Assembly (NCBI GenBank): GCA_963383645.1
Contig: OY726561.1
Span: 137,044,904-137,108,903 of the forward strand
Length of the DNA: 64,000 bases
Reading direction: 5' to 3'
DNA from: Muscardinus avellanarius
Lineage: Eukaryota > Chordata > Mammalia > Rodentia > Gliridae
Shown: positions 44,357 to 55,575 of the stretch, piece by piece
How the letters are laid out: each line of letters begins with the position of its first letter
Numbering within the stretch: position 1 is the stretch's first letter
Notes under the pieces: generated by a model
The model's input: the letters and a program-made list of their open reading frames with translations, nothing else
The model's database searches: none
What the model was told of the DNA's origin: nothing
Made by a program: the position numbers and the translations under genes

Positions 44357-45099
44357 AGGAAAAGGAACTGACGTGAGGAAGCAGAACGTTTCTAGAGCGC
44401 GTTCCGATGTGATATATCAAGGCCATTTCTCCTCTTGGATTCTATAAATGCCCGGGTCTAATTAGGTTAAAGCATTTACGGATCACCTCATTTCTTGAGC
44501 CCGATGCTTGGTCTTCAGGGAAAACGAGGGTGACCAAAGATACAGGAGAATTAGGTCTTGTCCCTGCCCCTCAAGGAAAGAAATGGGTCTGGATGGGGGT
44601 GGGGGCAGGGGAGAGAGAATTGTATCAAACAACTAGGACCAAGGAACAGAACAACTTCAGCGAACACAATGGATCCCCCAGTGTGATGGAGAAAGAACCC
44701 TAGTAACGAAGTTAGTGGCCCGAGGGAAAGAAACTACACTAGATAATCTTTCTGATCAGAGCCCAGCTCACATTCTCTCAGTCAGAACAGACTGCCCAGA
44801 GATGCGCCCTTCCTCCTCTGCAGCCATACAGCCAATTTAAGTGAAAATGGACGAAAAACAACAGAACTCTGGGCCCCTCACATCTCCTGTGGCAAAAGAA
44901 AGAAATCTCCACAAGTCAAAAGTGGGATTCCTGAGACTGCAAGATGTTCACAAAATCATAAGGGAGAGAGAAAATGAATATTCAGCCCAAAAAATAGTCT
45001 GTCCTGAGGTAGGCAGCTCTGGAGGCAGGCAGAATGTAGATACCTTCAGAAAAAAAATAGCTCTCCAAAAAGAACCAGGCAGGTGATGTTGAAGTATAA
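44357..45099. other. unique DNA, part conserved-looking
   Basis: 44390-44520 keeps CpGs and a CTAATTAGG homeodomain-type word. The frame 44841-45086 has no known domain. Confidence 0.35.
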
Positions 45100-45235
45100 A
45101 TATAAGCTCGTATACATACAAATATATATACATACGTACACATATACATACATATACACATATTCATACTTATACACATATGCACACATATACACACACA
45201 CATATATATATATATGTACATACATACATATATAA
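45100..45235. repeat. (ATAC)n/(TACA)n/(TA)n tract
   Basis: Mixed alternating purine-pyrimidine repeats. Low complexity. Confidence 0.92.
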
Positions 45236-45292
45236 TGCAACAATGCTAAGTAAGTAAAGGTAAAGGAAGTAATTAAGATAGACAATTGCAAT

Positions 45293-45425
45293 GAGCCACA
45301 TGTTAGTTTTCCCCCCAAAGTTCCCATGCCGAAATCCTCGCCCCCATGTGATGGTGGCGGGGGCTGGGCTTGTGGGAGGAATTTGGAGTCAGGGCAGAAT
45401 GAGACTAGCTTTTATAAAAGGAGAG
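45293..45425 (+). mobile_element. MaLR-type LTR 5' fragment
   Basis: 'aaagttcccatgccgaaatc' ... 'gggcttgtgggaggaatttg' is MST/MLT1 5' text, cut by the SINE that follows. Confidence 0.5.
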
Positions 45426-45428
45426 CTC

Positions 45429-45618
45429 GGCCGGGCATGGTGGCGCACGCTTGTAATACCAGGATTTGGGAGATTGAGACGGGAGGATTGCAGCTTTGCA
45501 GCCAGCCTCAGCAACTTAGGGAAGCCCTGTTTCAAAGTACAGAGTGAAATAGGGCTGGGTGTGTAGTTTGGAGATAGAATGCCCCTGGGTTCAATCCCTA
45601 GTACCACACACAAGAAAA
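45429..45618 (+). mobile_element. B1-ID dimeric SINE
   Basis: Sense dimer with a short (CA)n tail after 'ccctagtacca'. Confidence 0.92.
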
Positions 45619-46195
45619 AGCGATCCCAAAGCGTTCACTCTGCCTTTCTCTTCTTTGAGGATACTGTAAGTCCCTAAAGAGGCTTTAGAACGCCCAGAAG
45701 TGTAAGACATGGAAGAGAAGGCTACTGGAAAGAGGGCCGCAGGTCCCAGGGAGAAGCTACGGCACCTAGGGGTCTGGGAAGCCCAGAGCGGGAGCCGGGC
45801 ACCCTGGCGGGATTGTGAGGGCTGAGCAGCTGTGAGCTCAGGAGCAAGCCCTTCCTAGACAGGACCCGACGCCATCAGCTCTTGCCCGACACCCCAGGGA
45901 GAGCCTCTAGGATATGGAGAACCAAGTTCCAACTGGCCAATGGGGCAGGACGTGGAGGGGTCTAAGGATGAAGGTGGAGTCGGTGTCCGGCCTCACTCAA
46001 GGCAGCCAAGCAGCCACAGAGGGGAGCTCGGGACATCCTCTCTCTGTCTGTGTATTCTCCTCCTGGTGCTCATACTTTAAAAAGAAATTCAAAATCAATC
46101 TTAAAAAATAAAAAAAAAAACAGCTTGCTCAGAGACTGCTTAACTTGCCTCCTCTATGAATATCCTTTCCTCCTGTTCTCTCTTTCTGTTTCTCT
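45619..46195. other. unique GC-richer DNA
   Basis: No repeat recognised. The frame 45914-46111 lacks a domain. Confidence 0.4.
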
Positions 46196-46251
46196 GTTTC
46201 TCTGTCTGTCTGTCTGTCTGTCTCTCTATCTATCTATCTATCTATCTATCT
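46196..46251. repeat. (TCTG)n-(TCTA)n microsatellite
   Basis: TCTG units followed by TCTA units at the tail side of an antisense SINE. Confidence 0.95.
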
Positions 46252-46253
46252 CC

Positions 46254-46300
46254 TTATTGAACCCAGGGACATTCTACCTCTGAGCTACACTCACAGCCAT

Positions 46301-46339
<39 letters not shown>

Positions 46340-46688
46340 TTTTGCAGTACTAGAGAGGGAATCCAGGGGCAGTCTATCTCCGAGCTACACCCCCAGACCT
46401 ATTTTTTATTCTTTATTCTTTACTTTGAAACAGGTCACTGAGTTGCAAAGAGCCTCACTGAGTAGCTGAGGCTGTCCTTGAATGACAATCCTCCTGTCTC
46501 AGCCTCCCAAATGTTGGGATTACAAGTATGCGCCACCACACCAGGCACTTTTAAAATTCTTTTATTTTTAAAACAGGTCTAAGTTGCTGAGGCTCTTACT
46601 AAATTGCCGAGACTGGTCTTGAACCTGTGATCCTCCTATTTCAGCCTTCCAAGCACTGGGCTTATGGGTGTGCACCACGGCACCCAGC
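46254..46688 (-). mobile_element. B1-ID SINE split by a second SINE (outer)
   Basis: The ID half is at 46254-46299 and the B1-like half at 46549-46688, interrupted at the linker. Confidence 0.82.
46300..46548 (-). mobile_element. B1-ID SINE with (ATTT)n tail (inner, nested)
   Basis: (ATTT)n at 46300-46342, then a complete antisense dimer. Confidence 0.9.
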
Positions 46689-47391
46689 CCAACGGTGAAT
46701 ATTTCTAGAGAGGACAGGCACGTGGCTGAGGCCCGGTGCCGCCCTTCACAAGGACTAACAAATATCTCCAGCTGCCCAGTCTCACAGTGTGTTATCACTC
46801 TCCACTTCCCCTCCTCTGTGACTGCAGCACGCCGCTCATCAGAGTTGAAGGAGTGAAAGGCCAGGTCGAGGGTCCTGCTGCTGGCCTCTAAAACCTCCCC
46901 ATTAGAGCAGCTATCCTGGACAAATTTCCTGATACGACTCTGAAATGCAGCAATCTCCCTTACGAACTCTTATCCAAAAAAGGGAGCTGAGAGGAAGAGT
47001 GTACTGTGTAAGCCCCTTCATATCCCAGCATTCCTGTGGCCTTTCATATTTTTACCCAAGAGCCCAGGGCGAAAGCAATATCACAAGGTTTGGATAAACA
47101 GTCGGGGTTCAAGTAGCAGTGGATGTGAATAGCCAAAGAACACAGAAGAATCCAAAGGGCCGTTCTCGTGCCTCCTCGCCGATAAACACAAGATTCATTC
47201 TATGAGCACCGCACACATACATGAAATGGCCGCCCTTATTCACAAGTGCAAACAAAAGACCAGGCTGGCAAAGCACGATGGACGCTTGAATTATTCTTAC
47301 TGAGTAGAAAAATAAACTGAAGAGCCTTAGTTAAGTACATGAAAAAATAAGGAAAATAGAAAAAAAAAAAAAAAAGGAGAGTAAGAAAGAG
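46689..47391. other. unique DNA, no gene seen
   Basis: No repeat recognised. Part of 46900-47330 looks well preserved (CpGs, GATAAAC and TTATTC words); untested. Confidence 0.35.
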
Positions 47392-47781
47392 AGGCCTGTA
47401 ATCTCCGTACTTGGAAGGCTGAGGCAGGAGGATTGCAGGACTGGGGCCAGCCTCAGCAACTTAGTAAGACCTTATTTCCAAATTAAAAATAATAACAAGC
47501 TGGGTGTGGTGGCGCACGCTTGTAATCCCCATGCTTGGGAGGCGGAGACAGGAGGATCACGCAGGTTCAAAGCCAGGCTCACTGGCTTAAAAGCCCCTGT
47601 TTCCAAATAAAAAGTATAAAAAAATTGGTCTGGGAGTGTAGCCCGGAGGTAGAAGGGTTTCCAGGAACCCCAGTACCACCAAAATAATAATAATGATTAT
47701 TATTAATAACAACAACAAGAAGGAGGGCTGGGGAACTGCTCAGAGGTAGAATGTCCCTTGGTTCAATCCCCAGGACCATTA
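47392..47781 (+). mobile_element. B1-ID SINE split by a second SINE (outer)
   Basis: The left half is at 47392-47490 (first bases absent) and the ID half at 47722-47781. A variant-ID SINE sits between them. Confidence 0.85.
47498..47697 (+). mobile_element. B1-ID SINE, variant-ID subfamily (inner, nested)
   Basis: Complete sense copy with TTGGTCTGGGAGTGTAGCCC. Tail (AAT)n, and related AATAACAA words on both sides. Confidence 0.92.
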
Positions 47782-47784
47782 AAA

Positions 47785-47786
<2 letters not shown>

Positions 47787-47836
<50 letters not shown>

Positions 47837-47995
47837 AAGAAGAAGAAGAAGAAGAAGAAGAAGAAGAAGAAGGAGGAGGAGGAGGAGGAGGAGGAGGAGG
47901 AGGAGGAGGAGGAGGAGGAGGAGGAGGAGGAAGAGAAGAGGAAGGAGGAGGAGGAAGAAAAGAGGAAGGAGGAGGAGGAGAAAGAGGAGTAAAGA
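47787..47995. repeat. (GA)n-(GAA)n-(GGA)n polypurine tract
   Basis: Begins at the SINE tail. GA to about 47832, then an AAAAG junction, GAA to about 47871, GGA to about 47930, then mixed. Long mirror-symmetric purine DNA can form triplexes. Confidence 0.97.
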
Positions 47996-48029
47996 GATAA
48001 GAGAGAGATTTTGAGAAACCAAAGTGTAT

Positions 48030-48330
48030 AGACCTCCACTTGGCTTACATCATTTGAGCAAGAGGCTGAAGATGATGTTTTAAATTGCGCGGACAAAAGA
48101 AACACAACACGCTTTGAGCTGACAGTGAGAGGGGCCGGCACTGGCAGGCGAGCCTCACCGCTGCCTGAGCACACCGGCGGGCTTAGTCGTGCTCAACGTG
48201 TTCTAACTGAGAATCAATATGGAGCCGAATCTGCTTAAATCAACTCCAGGGGCTCACCCAAGCAACCTGTTAATGTCACGTTGCATTTTAGTACATGATG
48301 CTTCGAGTAAAAAGCCTGTTGGTTGCCCCT
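48030..48330. promoter_or_regulatory. candidate conserved non-coding element
   Basis: Repeat-free, retains about ten CpGs in ordinary AT context, with 'ctgttaatgtcacgttgcat' and 'gaatcaatatggagccgaat'. Appearance only. Confidence 0.28.
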
Positions 48331-50459
48331 TGGCAAAGGCGGTTTGAAAGAGGTCGCTGTGGGTTTCAGTCCTAGCCCTCAAGTATCTGTACCCAAAGTC
48401 CTTGCCTCCTCCAATGCACATTTATCCCCAGAAGTCTCACAGAGGAGGGCCTGTGACAAGACTGAATTCAAAGATTCAGGAAGCCAGGTGCTTGGGCACT
48501 TTTCAGAGAAAACTCTTTATACCCTACTGCTACAGAATCTTCACTAAGGGACTGCAAATTAATTCCCAATTTGGTAAGAACTCAAATAATTTTTATTTTT
48601 GTAAAAAAAACATTGCAAATGAACAAATTTGCATTTTATCATTAGAGTATATTGTAGCATTAGTGGTTCCTTAAGATTTAAATGGGAGGTTTTAATCTCC
48701 TGGCAACCTGGGGTTGTCTATTTATAAATCCTCCTATTCAAAAGGAACATAGATGTATTTAAAATTAATTGGACATGATTTTATATTTTTCCCTCAAGTG
48801 TTTTAGAATTTGAGAGGAGGGGGGTAGGGACAGAAGAAAGACCAGAGCAAATGATTCATCTCTGTTATGCTCACGGGGCAGTCAGAAGTTGGGGGAGAAA
48901 GCAGATCTCAGCATCATTAAATAACAAGCCACACTCTGTCCTCACCAGCAGCGGGAATCCCGCTGGCCTCCTCTTCTCCAGACTCTATTCCAAAAAAAGA
49001 CGTATTCCTTTAAAGAAATACTGATTCTCTGTGTGTGGTGCCACCGTGATCCGGCTCCTTGAGCAGATGTGTGTTAGAGTCTTAAGTGCATTCAGGGAAA
49101 TGACGGGCTGTTTGTGCTGCCCTGGCTCACTCTACTCACAGCTGTGTGGGGCCAAGTGGAGCTGGGACCATCATTCTAACTTTAACACAGAATGATAAAG
49201 ACAGAGCTTCCTGCCAGACCAGAACGCTCGCCCTTGTAAAGTTACCCAACCCTTGGTGCAAATGAAACCAAGGTTCCATAGTACGTCAACAAAACGATCC
49301 ATTCTAGTAAGGTAATGATCCTTCCCATATCAACAGTTATATGCAATTTAGTTTTTAGAATCACATGCCAAGTTGTTTTTCTTTGTCAGAACTGGAATGC
49401 GACAAACCCAGCTGTGGAGTAACACTTGTCAAAGATGTCAAAACATCTTTCAACACTTAGATAGTCACCTAGCCATTATTTCTGTGGGAGACATGGGTAG
49501 CTGAGAGAATCAAATTTGACAGATGCAAAAATAAAGATATCTATATGGAAAATATAACTCCCCCCCCCGCTTTCCAATTATCTATCTCAGCAATTTCTTA
49601 CCATTGTGTTCTGAGATACAGTCAGATACTCAAAGGAAAGAGTAGATTCCAGCTTTTTCACAATTGCTACTGAATATGTAGGCTTGACAGATAATCTTCC
49701 AATTCTTTATGATAACCATAACCCACAAACACTTTATACTGAATTCTAGGCGTTAGAACCCAGGGTCTATGAATTAGAGAGGGATCTCATGCTCTATCAG
49801 TCTACCCACTATTCCTCCTTTCTGGAGAAACTTCCAGAACAACAGTTCTTACTGAAGCAAGTACTTCTGGGACACAGCTGTCTGAACCAGGACAGAGGAT
49901 ATGACCACTAAGATTGCCTGGTACAAATGTTCTAACCAAGTAGCTTTCTCTTCTTTTTCTTCTGGAGTTGTTCCACTAACAGATCATCAGTTGGGTTGTG
50001 GAAAAAAATAAGGGGGCGTGGTAACAGAAGAGCCAAGAGAAGAAGACAAAATGGGAATGCTGAGCCATGTTAAAGGCCAAGAAGTAAATTGTGTGCCAGC
50101 CAACTACAGTTAATGCAGACACACCCTGGAGATACAACAGACCAGGAATAATGCTCCTGCTCTGAGATAAGTCTGGAGTCCATGAAGTCTAGCCAGATTA
50201 TTCTCTCATTATCAGAGACCTCTGACCTTTTATCCAACTCTAATTTCTCTACTATCTCCCCCCCCTAAAATAATCTAAGAAACAAAAATGCCTACATACC
50301 ACACTTACTTAGGTCTCTGACAGTTATATTTTCAATCATAGGTGTATTGGATGTAGGGGAACACCTTGGTTGACACAATCATTTGGTTAAAGTAATATTG
50401 GCATTTAGTGACAGAGGATGCTAAATATCCTATGGTGGACAGAAGACTTCAACAAAACA
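48331..50459. other. long unique stretch, no gene seen
   Basis: The longest repeat-free run in the window. 48960-49290 looks preserved. No open frame with coding character, splice pair or RNA gene recognised. Confidence 0.45.
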
Positions 50460-52915
50460 ATGAAGCATTTTATCAAAATGCTAGGGCATCATTGTCTATG
50501 TGGAAAATCTGAAAAAAAGAAAAAATCTTGGAACTAATAAGAAATTATAGCAAGGTTTCAGAATATAAGAAATATAAAAAGGCAATCACTTTCTTGTACA
50601 CCTGCAATGAAAAAGTAAAAATTGAAGTTAAAAACACAATATAATTTACAGTAAAACCCTCAAAATAGAAAAATCCATAGGTAAATATATCAAAGTACAT
50701 ACAAGTATATAAGGAAAACTACAAAACTCTGATGAAAGAAATCAAAGAACAACTTAATAAATGGAGAGATATCCTATGTTCATGGATTAGAAGACTCAAT
50801 AAGGTGTGAGTTCTTCCTGACTTGTTTCACAGTCAGTCCAATCTCAATCAAAATCCCAGTAGGTAGACTGATTTTAATATTTATATGGGGAGCAAAATAA
50901 CCACAAAAGTCAACACAATATTGAAGGAGAACAAGACTAGAGAATTGATACTACATGACTTTGAGATTTACAAAAAAGCTAAAGTAATCAAAAGAGAACA
51001 GTGCTGAAGAAAGAGTAGACATATATGGATCAAAGAACCAGAAAAGAGAGCCCAGAAATAATAGGACTCCATAAACATAGATCTTTGACAAAGGACAAAA
51101 AAAAATAAAAAAAAATGGTTCCAGAACAACCAGACATGCACAGGAAGAAAAAAAGAAAATAATCTAGATCTAGACCTTAAGCTCTTCACAACAATGAACT
51201 CCAACTGAATCACAGAGCTAAACATAAAACCCAAAGCTATGAAACTCATGGACTACAGGAGCAAAACTAGATCACCTTAGATGGGTATGACAATGACTTT
51301 TTTTTGGTGCATTGTAGTCCTACATCTTAATGGAGTACAAGATGGTGGAGGCATACATGCACATAGCACTCAATTAGCCCTTCCCCAATTCCCACCCCAT
51401 TCCCTCTCCTTCCCTTCTCATGTTTGGCTTAGTGATCAACTTTGATATGTTTGTGAATGTACATCCTGTACATTATAGAATTTCCCTCTTTGCCCTCCCA
51501 TCACCCTCAGTTAGACATCCTTATTTGCTCATCTGTGGTTTCTCCTCCTTTGTCTTGAGTTCTTCCTAAGGCCTGTCTCCCTAGCTTCCGCATATTAGGG
51601 AGAGCATCCAATTTCCTACTTTTTGTGTGTGATGTTCTCCAATTCCATCCATTTCCCTGTAAATGATGTAAATGATGTAATTGTGTTCTTCTTTATGGCT
51701 GAGTAAAATGACATTTTAGATATAGCAACAAAGGCACATAAAAGGAATAACTGATCAACTGAACTACATTTAAATTAAAAACTTCTGCCCTCTGAAAGAC
51801 AGCATCAAGGGAATGAGAAGCAACCCACAGGCCACAAGAAAACATCTGCAAAGACTTATCTGATAAGAGACTTGTCTAAAATATACAAAAGGTTGTTAAA
51901 AAATTGGCAATAAGGAAATAAATAACCTGGTTTTAAATATGGGCCAAAGACCTTAAAAGACACCTGAACCAAAAAAAGACGTATGGATGGCAAGCAAATA
52001 TGTATACAAAAAGCTATGTTCCATATCGTACATTCTCAGAGAAATGCAAATTAAAACAACAAGGAGATACCATGACGTACTATTAGAACCTGGAATACCA
52101 ACAACACCAAGTGCTGGTGAGAAGGTGAAGCAACAGAAATTCTCATCCACTGCTGGTCAGAATGCAAAATGGTGCCGCCACCATAGAAGACAGCTTGGCA
52201 GTTTTTACAAACCAAAACACACTCTTACGATATGATCCAGCAACCATGCTCCTTGCCATTTACCCAAAGGTGGTGGATGAAAACTTATGTCCACATAAAA
52301 ACCTGCACACAGATGTCCCGAGCAGCTTTATTCCTAATTGTCAAATCTTAGAAGCAACCAAGATATCCTTCCACATGTGAATAGATACATACACTGAGGA
52401 TTCTGGAATGGGTGATGGGATATTCTCCAGTAGTAAACAAAATGAGCTGTCAAACCATGGAAGGGCATGGAGGAAATATACTAAGACAGAGAAATATACT
52501 AAGACAGAGAAGTCACTCTGGAAAGGCGTCATACTGGATGGTTCCAACTCTATGACAGTCTGGAAAAGGCAAAACTATGACGATAAAGAAGAACAGTAGT
52601 TTCCAGAGGTTGAGTAGGGAGAAGGGGGAAAGGAGCTATGAATAGGCAGACCACAGAGGAATTTTAGGATAGCAAAAATTCCCTGTATACTCTAATGGTG
52701 GATAAATTTCACTAAACATTGGTCCACGCTCCAAGAACGTACAGCACCAGGAGTGGGCTATATTAAACTATGGTCTCTGGATGATGTACCAGAACAAATT
52801 GCCATTCTAGTGGGGGATGTTGATAACAAGAGGTATTTTGCGTCTGTGGGAGCAGGAAGTATATAGGAAATTGTTGTACCTTTCTCTCAATTTTCCTTGA
52901 ACCTAAAACCACATA
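50460..52915 (+). mobile_element. LINE-1 3' portion, interrupted
   Basis: Sense L1 text: 'gcaaggtttcagaatataag', 'gcaatcactttcttgtacac', 'gatatcctatgttcatggat', then after the insert 'ctgataagagacttgtctaa', 'gaaatgcaaattaaaacaac', 'tatgatccagcaaccatgct' and the 3' end near 52910. ORF2 is destroyed by stops and the antisense insert. Confidence 0.9.
51296..51706 (-). mobile_element. younger LINE-1 3' end, antisense insert
   Basis: Starts with T8 and TTGGTGCATTGTAGTCC. The reverse complement begins with the ORF2/3' UTR junction wording (actcagccataaagaagaac). Flanking words CAATGACTTTT and AAATGACATTTT look like a target duplication. About 410 bp, 5'-truncated. Confidence 0.85.
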
Positions 52916-52958
52916 CACACAAAAGTTAAGTCATTTTTTTTAAAGATAAAGAAAGAGA

Positions 52959-53066
52959 GCCAGGTGTAATGGTGCATGCCTGTGTTCCCAGTTATTCGGG
53001 AAGCCAATTGAGGGAGAAGGATTGCCTGTGCAAAATGGTGAGCCCGTGTATCAAGAGGGAAAAAAA
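52959..53066 (+). mobile_element. B1-like SINE left half, old
   Basis: Diverged 'gccaggtgtaatggtgcatg' copy without an ID half. Confidence 0.65.
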
Positions 53067-53069
53067 AGT

Positions 53070-53253
53070 GAGGCATGGTGGCACACACTCGTAATCCCAG
53101 CACCCAGGAGGCTGGGACAGGAGGACCACAGGATGGAGGCCAGTCTCAGCAACTTACTGCAACCCTCAGCAACTTAGTAAGATGCTTCAAAACGAAAAAT
53201 AAAAAGGGCTGGAGATGGTGTTTGAAGGTAAAATGCTCCTGGATTCAATCCCA
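53070..53253 (+). mobile_element. B1-ID dimeric SINE
   Basis: Sense dimer with a weak ID A box (ggagatggtgtttgaaggta). The tail became (ATGT)n. Confidence 0.88.
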
Positions 53254-53310
53254 AGTATGTATGTATGTATGTATGTATGTATGTATGTATGTATGTATAT
53301 ATGTATGTAT
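53254..53310. repeat. (ATGT)n microsatellite in a SINE tail
   Basis: About 14 ATGT units with one ATAT change. Confidence 0.96.
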
Positions 53311-53449
53311 AAATAAAGTAAAAATTAATATGTTAGACCTTGTCAGAAGTATCAATCAAGTTAAGGGTGTCCAAGGATCAATGCCAGCCCCACACCACCC
53401 CCCCTTACTTTCCTTCTGGCAATCATATTAATGATATACAAATTCCTTC

Positions 53450-53770
53450 TCATTCCCTTTACCAGGCCAAACAGTTTGGGGCTTAGTTAGCTTTAAGTTA
53501 TATCTTTTTAAAGTGTGTCTTTATTTCCATATCTTTTCATGCCTTCTAATGAGGACAATTTCTGAGTAATATTAATAGATAAAAATCGAGCGCAAATTCT
53601 TCCATGTGGCTAAAGGGCTTAATGATTAAATCTGCGCCGTAATATGTCTGGTAGAAAATATGCTTTAGTGACAAATTCTTCAGGGGATAACTCCTCGGAG
53701 ACTAAGCCTGTGAATTAATGCCTTCTTATGAGACACGTTTTTGAGCCAAGTTGGGGCTTGGAAGAAGGAA
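53450..53770. promoter_or_regulatory. candidate conserved non-coding element
   Basis: Repeat-free, AT-rich yet keeping CpGs in ATCGAGCGCAAATTC and TCTGCGCCGTAATATG. It carries homeodomain-like GGGCTTAATGATTAAATC. This is the strongest visual candidate for deep conservation in the window. A SINE lies just downstream. Confidence 0.35.
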
Positions 53771-53841
53771 AGGTGAACGTGTCTTTGCCACCTATTCCCA
53801 GTCTCTTTGTAAATCTCTGGGCAATATCAAAAGAGACATCC

Positions 53842-54052
53842 AGCCGGGCGTGGTGGCGCACACTTGTAATCCCCGCGCTTGGGAGGCAGAGACAGGAGGA
53901 TCGTGCAGGTTCCAAGCCAGCCGTGCACACTAGCTTAGGAGACCCTGTTTCCAAATAAAAATGTAAAAATAGGTCTGGGAGTGTAGCCCGGAGGTAGAAG
54001 GGCTTCCAGGAACCCCAGTACCACCAAAAAAAAAAAAAAAAAAAAAAAAGAG
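53842..54052 (+). mobile_element. B1-ID SINE, variant-ID subfamily, A24 tail, 10-bp TSD
   Basis: AGAGACATCC at 53832-53841 and 54053-54062. The long pure A tail and near-consensus body suggest the youngest copy here. Confidence 0.95.
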
Positions 54053-54062
54053 AGAGACATCC

Positions 54063-54364
54063 CATACAAACAAGCCTTGCCACAAGGGTCAGGGCGCCCA
54101 GAGACCCAAGAGGAAGTCAGCTCAGCAGCGTGGATGGAGGGAAAGTATTTTACAGGCAACGTATTCAGTGATGTCAGGGAGCCGGGCCTGTGGCACTTTT
54201 TGTAGCAGACGGATGGCGCAACAGGGTAAAGAGTTCAGAAGGACAGACTCACGGACAGAAAGTCTCCCCAGAACGCTTAACCGAGTGGAGGTTTAGTTAT
54301 CACAAGAGCGCACTATCACCATAAATGTGGAATCCTGGCAAACACGGACCTTTCTAGACTAAAG
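54063..54364. other. unique DNA, no gene seen
   Basis: No repeat recognised. Several CpGs retained. Confidence 0.4.
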
Positions 54365-54545
54365 CAGCGCTGTCCAGGAGCTCTTTCTCTGCCGATGGAC
54401 ATGCTCCGAGTCAGTGCCATCTGAGATATGTGGCATGGGGCAAAGGAAATGTAACGAATGCAAAGGAAGAATCCAAATTTCATTTTTGTTCATTTAAATT
54501 AAAATAGCCACATGTGGCTAATACCTAGTATACGGAACAATGTAG
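54365..54545 (+). mobile_element. hAT-like non-autonomous DNA transposon
   Basis: 'cagcgctgtccaggagctct' at the left and 'aatagccacatgtggctaat' toward the right match the palindromic 'ctgtccaatagaa' mammalian repeat. Family name uncertain. Confidence 0.5.
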
Positions 54546-54593
54546 GAAAAGATGCAGACATGGTTTGGAAAAATGACCCAAGAGGTTACCACA

Positions 54594-54724
54594 AGGAAAA
54601 TCATAATATATATTCTAATAATATATATACATTACATATATTATAAGAAAAAATATATAATGTTATAAGGAAAATCATAATATATACTGTATATTATAAG
54701 GAAAATCATTATATCTACAAAGTC

Positions 54725-54753
<29 letters not shown>
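54594..54753. repeat. AT-rich array with repeated AAGGAAAATCAT units
   Basis: AAGGAAAATCAT recurs three times at about 54593, 54668 and 54698, among TATATA runs, ending in (TA)n at about 54727-54753. Confidence 0.8.
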
Positions 54754-54758
<5 letters not shown>

Positions 54759-54865
54759 AATGTACATCTGTATTTTCTGACCACCTGAAAGAATACATTC
54801 TCAGCAAAGACATATACACACAGATCCAATTTGTAAGATATCGCTGCACAGGAAACCAACACATA

Positions 54866-55035
54866 AAGCAGAGGTTCTTGAATTTTAGCAGCCATCAGAG
54901 TTACCTGGGGGGTCTTGTTAAAACACAAATTATTAGGCTCACTGCTAGAGATTTGGATTTAGTAGGTACATACATTTCTAACAAGTACCCAGTAAGTCCT
55001 ATGCTACTGGCCCAGGGACCATGTTTTGAGTAGCA
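54866..55035 (+). mobile_element. MER5A hAT element, near full length
   Basis: Sense order: 'agaggttcttgaattttagc' ... 'ttacctggggggtcttgtta' ... 'catttctaacaagtacccag' ... 'ggcccagggaccatgttttg' with 'agtagcac'. Confidence 0.8.
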
Positions 55036-55317
55036 CTAAAGAAAAAAACCCTGCCATGTCAAACATCGGCCTATTCTTTCACTTGTTACCTCTCCTCTAC
55101 ATTGAAGCGACACTTTCTCCTTGAGAAGAGTCCAAAGAATCCTTCTCAAGCATTCTTACAAGTTCTGCTTAAAACATGGGACTATAAAGTGGTGGCTGAA
55201 CACTAATAGGTAAGGCCATCTGTCCACAATGGCTTCTCCCAACACTAGATCCAAGATAGACCGTGGCTGCTGTAAATTTCTCCACAAGTCTAATACTCAT
55301 CAGGACCAGAAACTTGA

Positions 55318-55524
55318 TGAGCCAGGCATGGTGGCACATGCTTGTCATCCCAGTAACTTGAGTGTCTGAGACAGGATGGTGGCAAGTTAGAGCCTAGCCT
55401 CAGAAACTTAGGGAGGCCCTCAAGCAACTGAGCGAAACCCTGTGACCCTGCTTCAAAATAAAGAATAAAATAGGGCTGTGGGTATAGCTCAGAGGTAGAA
55501 CACTCCTGGATTCAATCCCTGATG

Positions 55525-55528
<4 letters not shown>
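55318..55528 (+). mobile_element. B1-ID dimeric SINE
   Basis: Sense dimer ending 'ttcaatccctgatgcca', directly continued by (GA)n. Confidence 0.92.

Positions 55529-55575
<47 letters not shown>

Noticed and set aside
47579..48174. Open frames of 80-147 codons rich in Leu, Ser, Arg or Glu
   Set aside because: They translate the (GA)n-(GAA)n-(GGA)n tract and SINE sequence.
53254..53310. Regular repeats suggestive of an array
   Set aside because: Simple (ATGT)n SINE tail. No spacer structure, and CRISPR arrays are not expected in a mammal.
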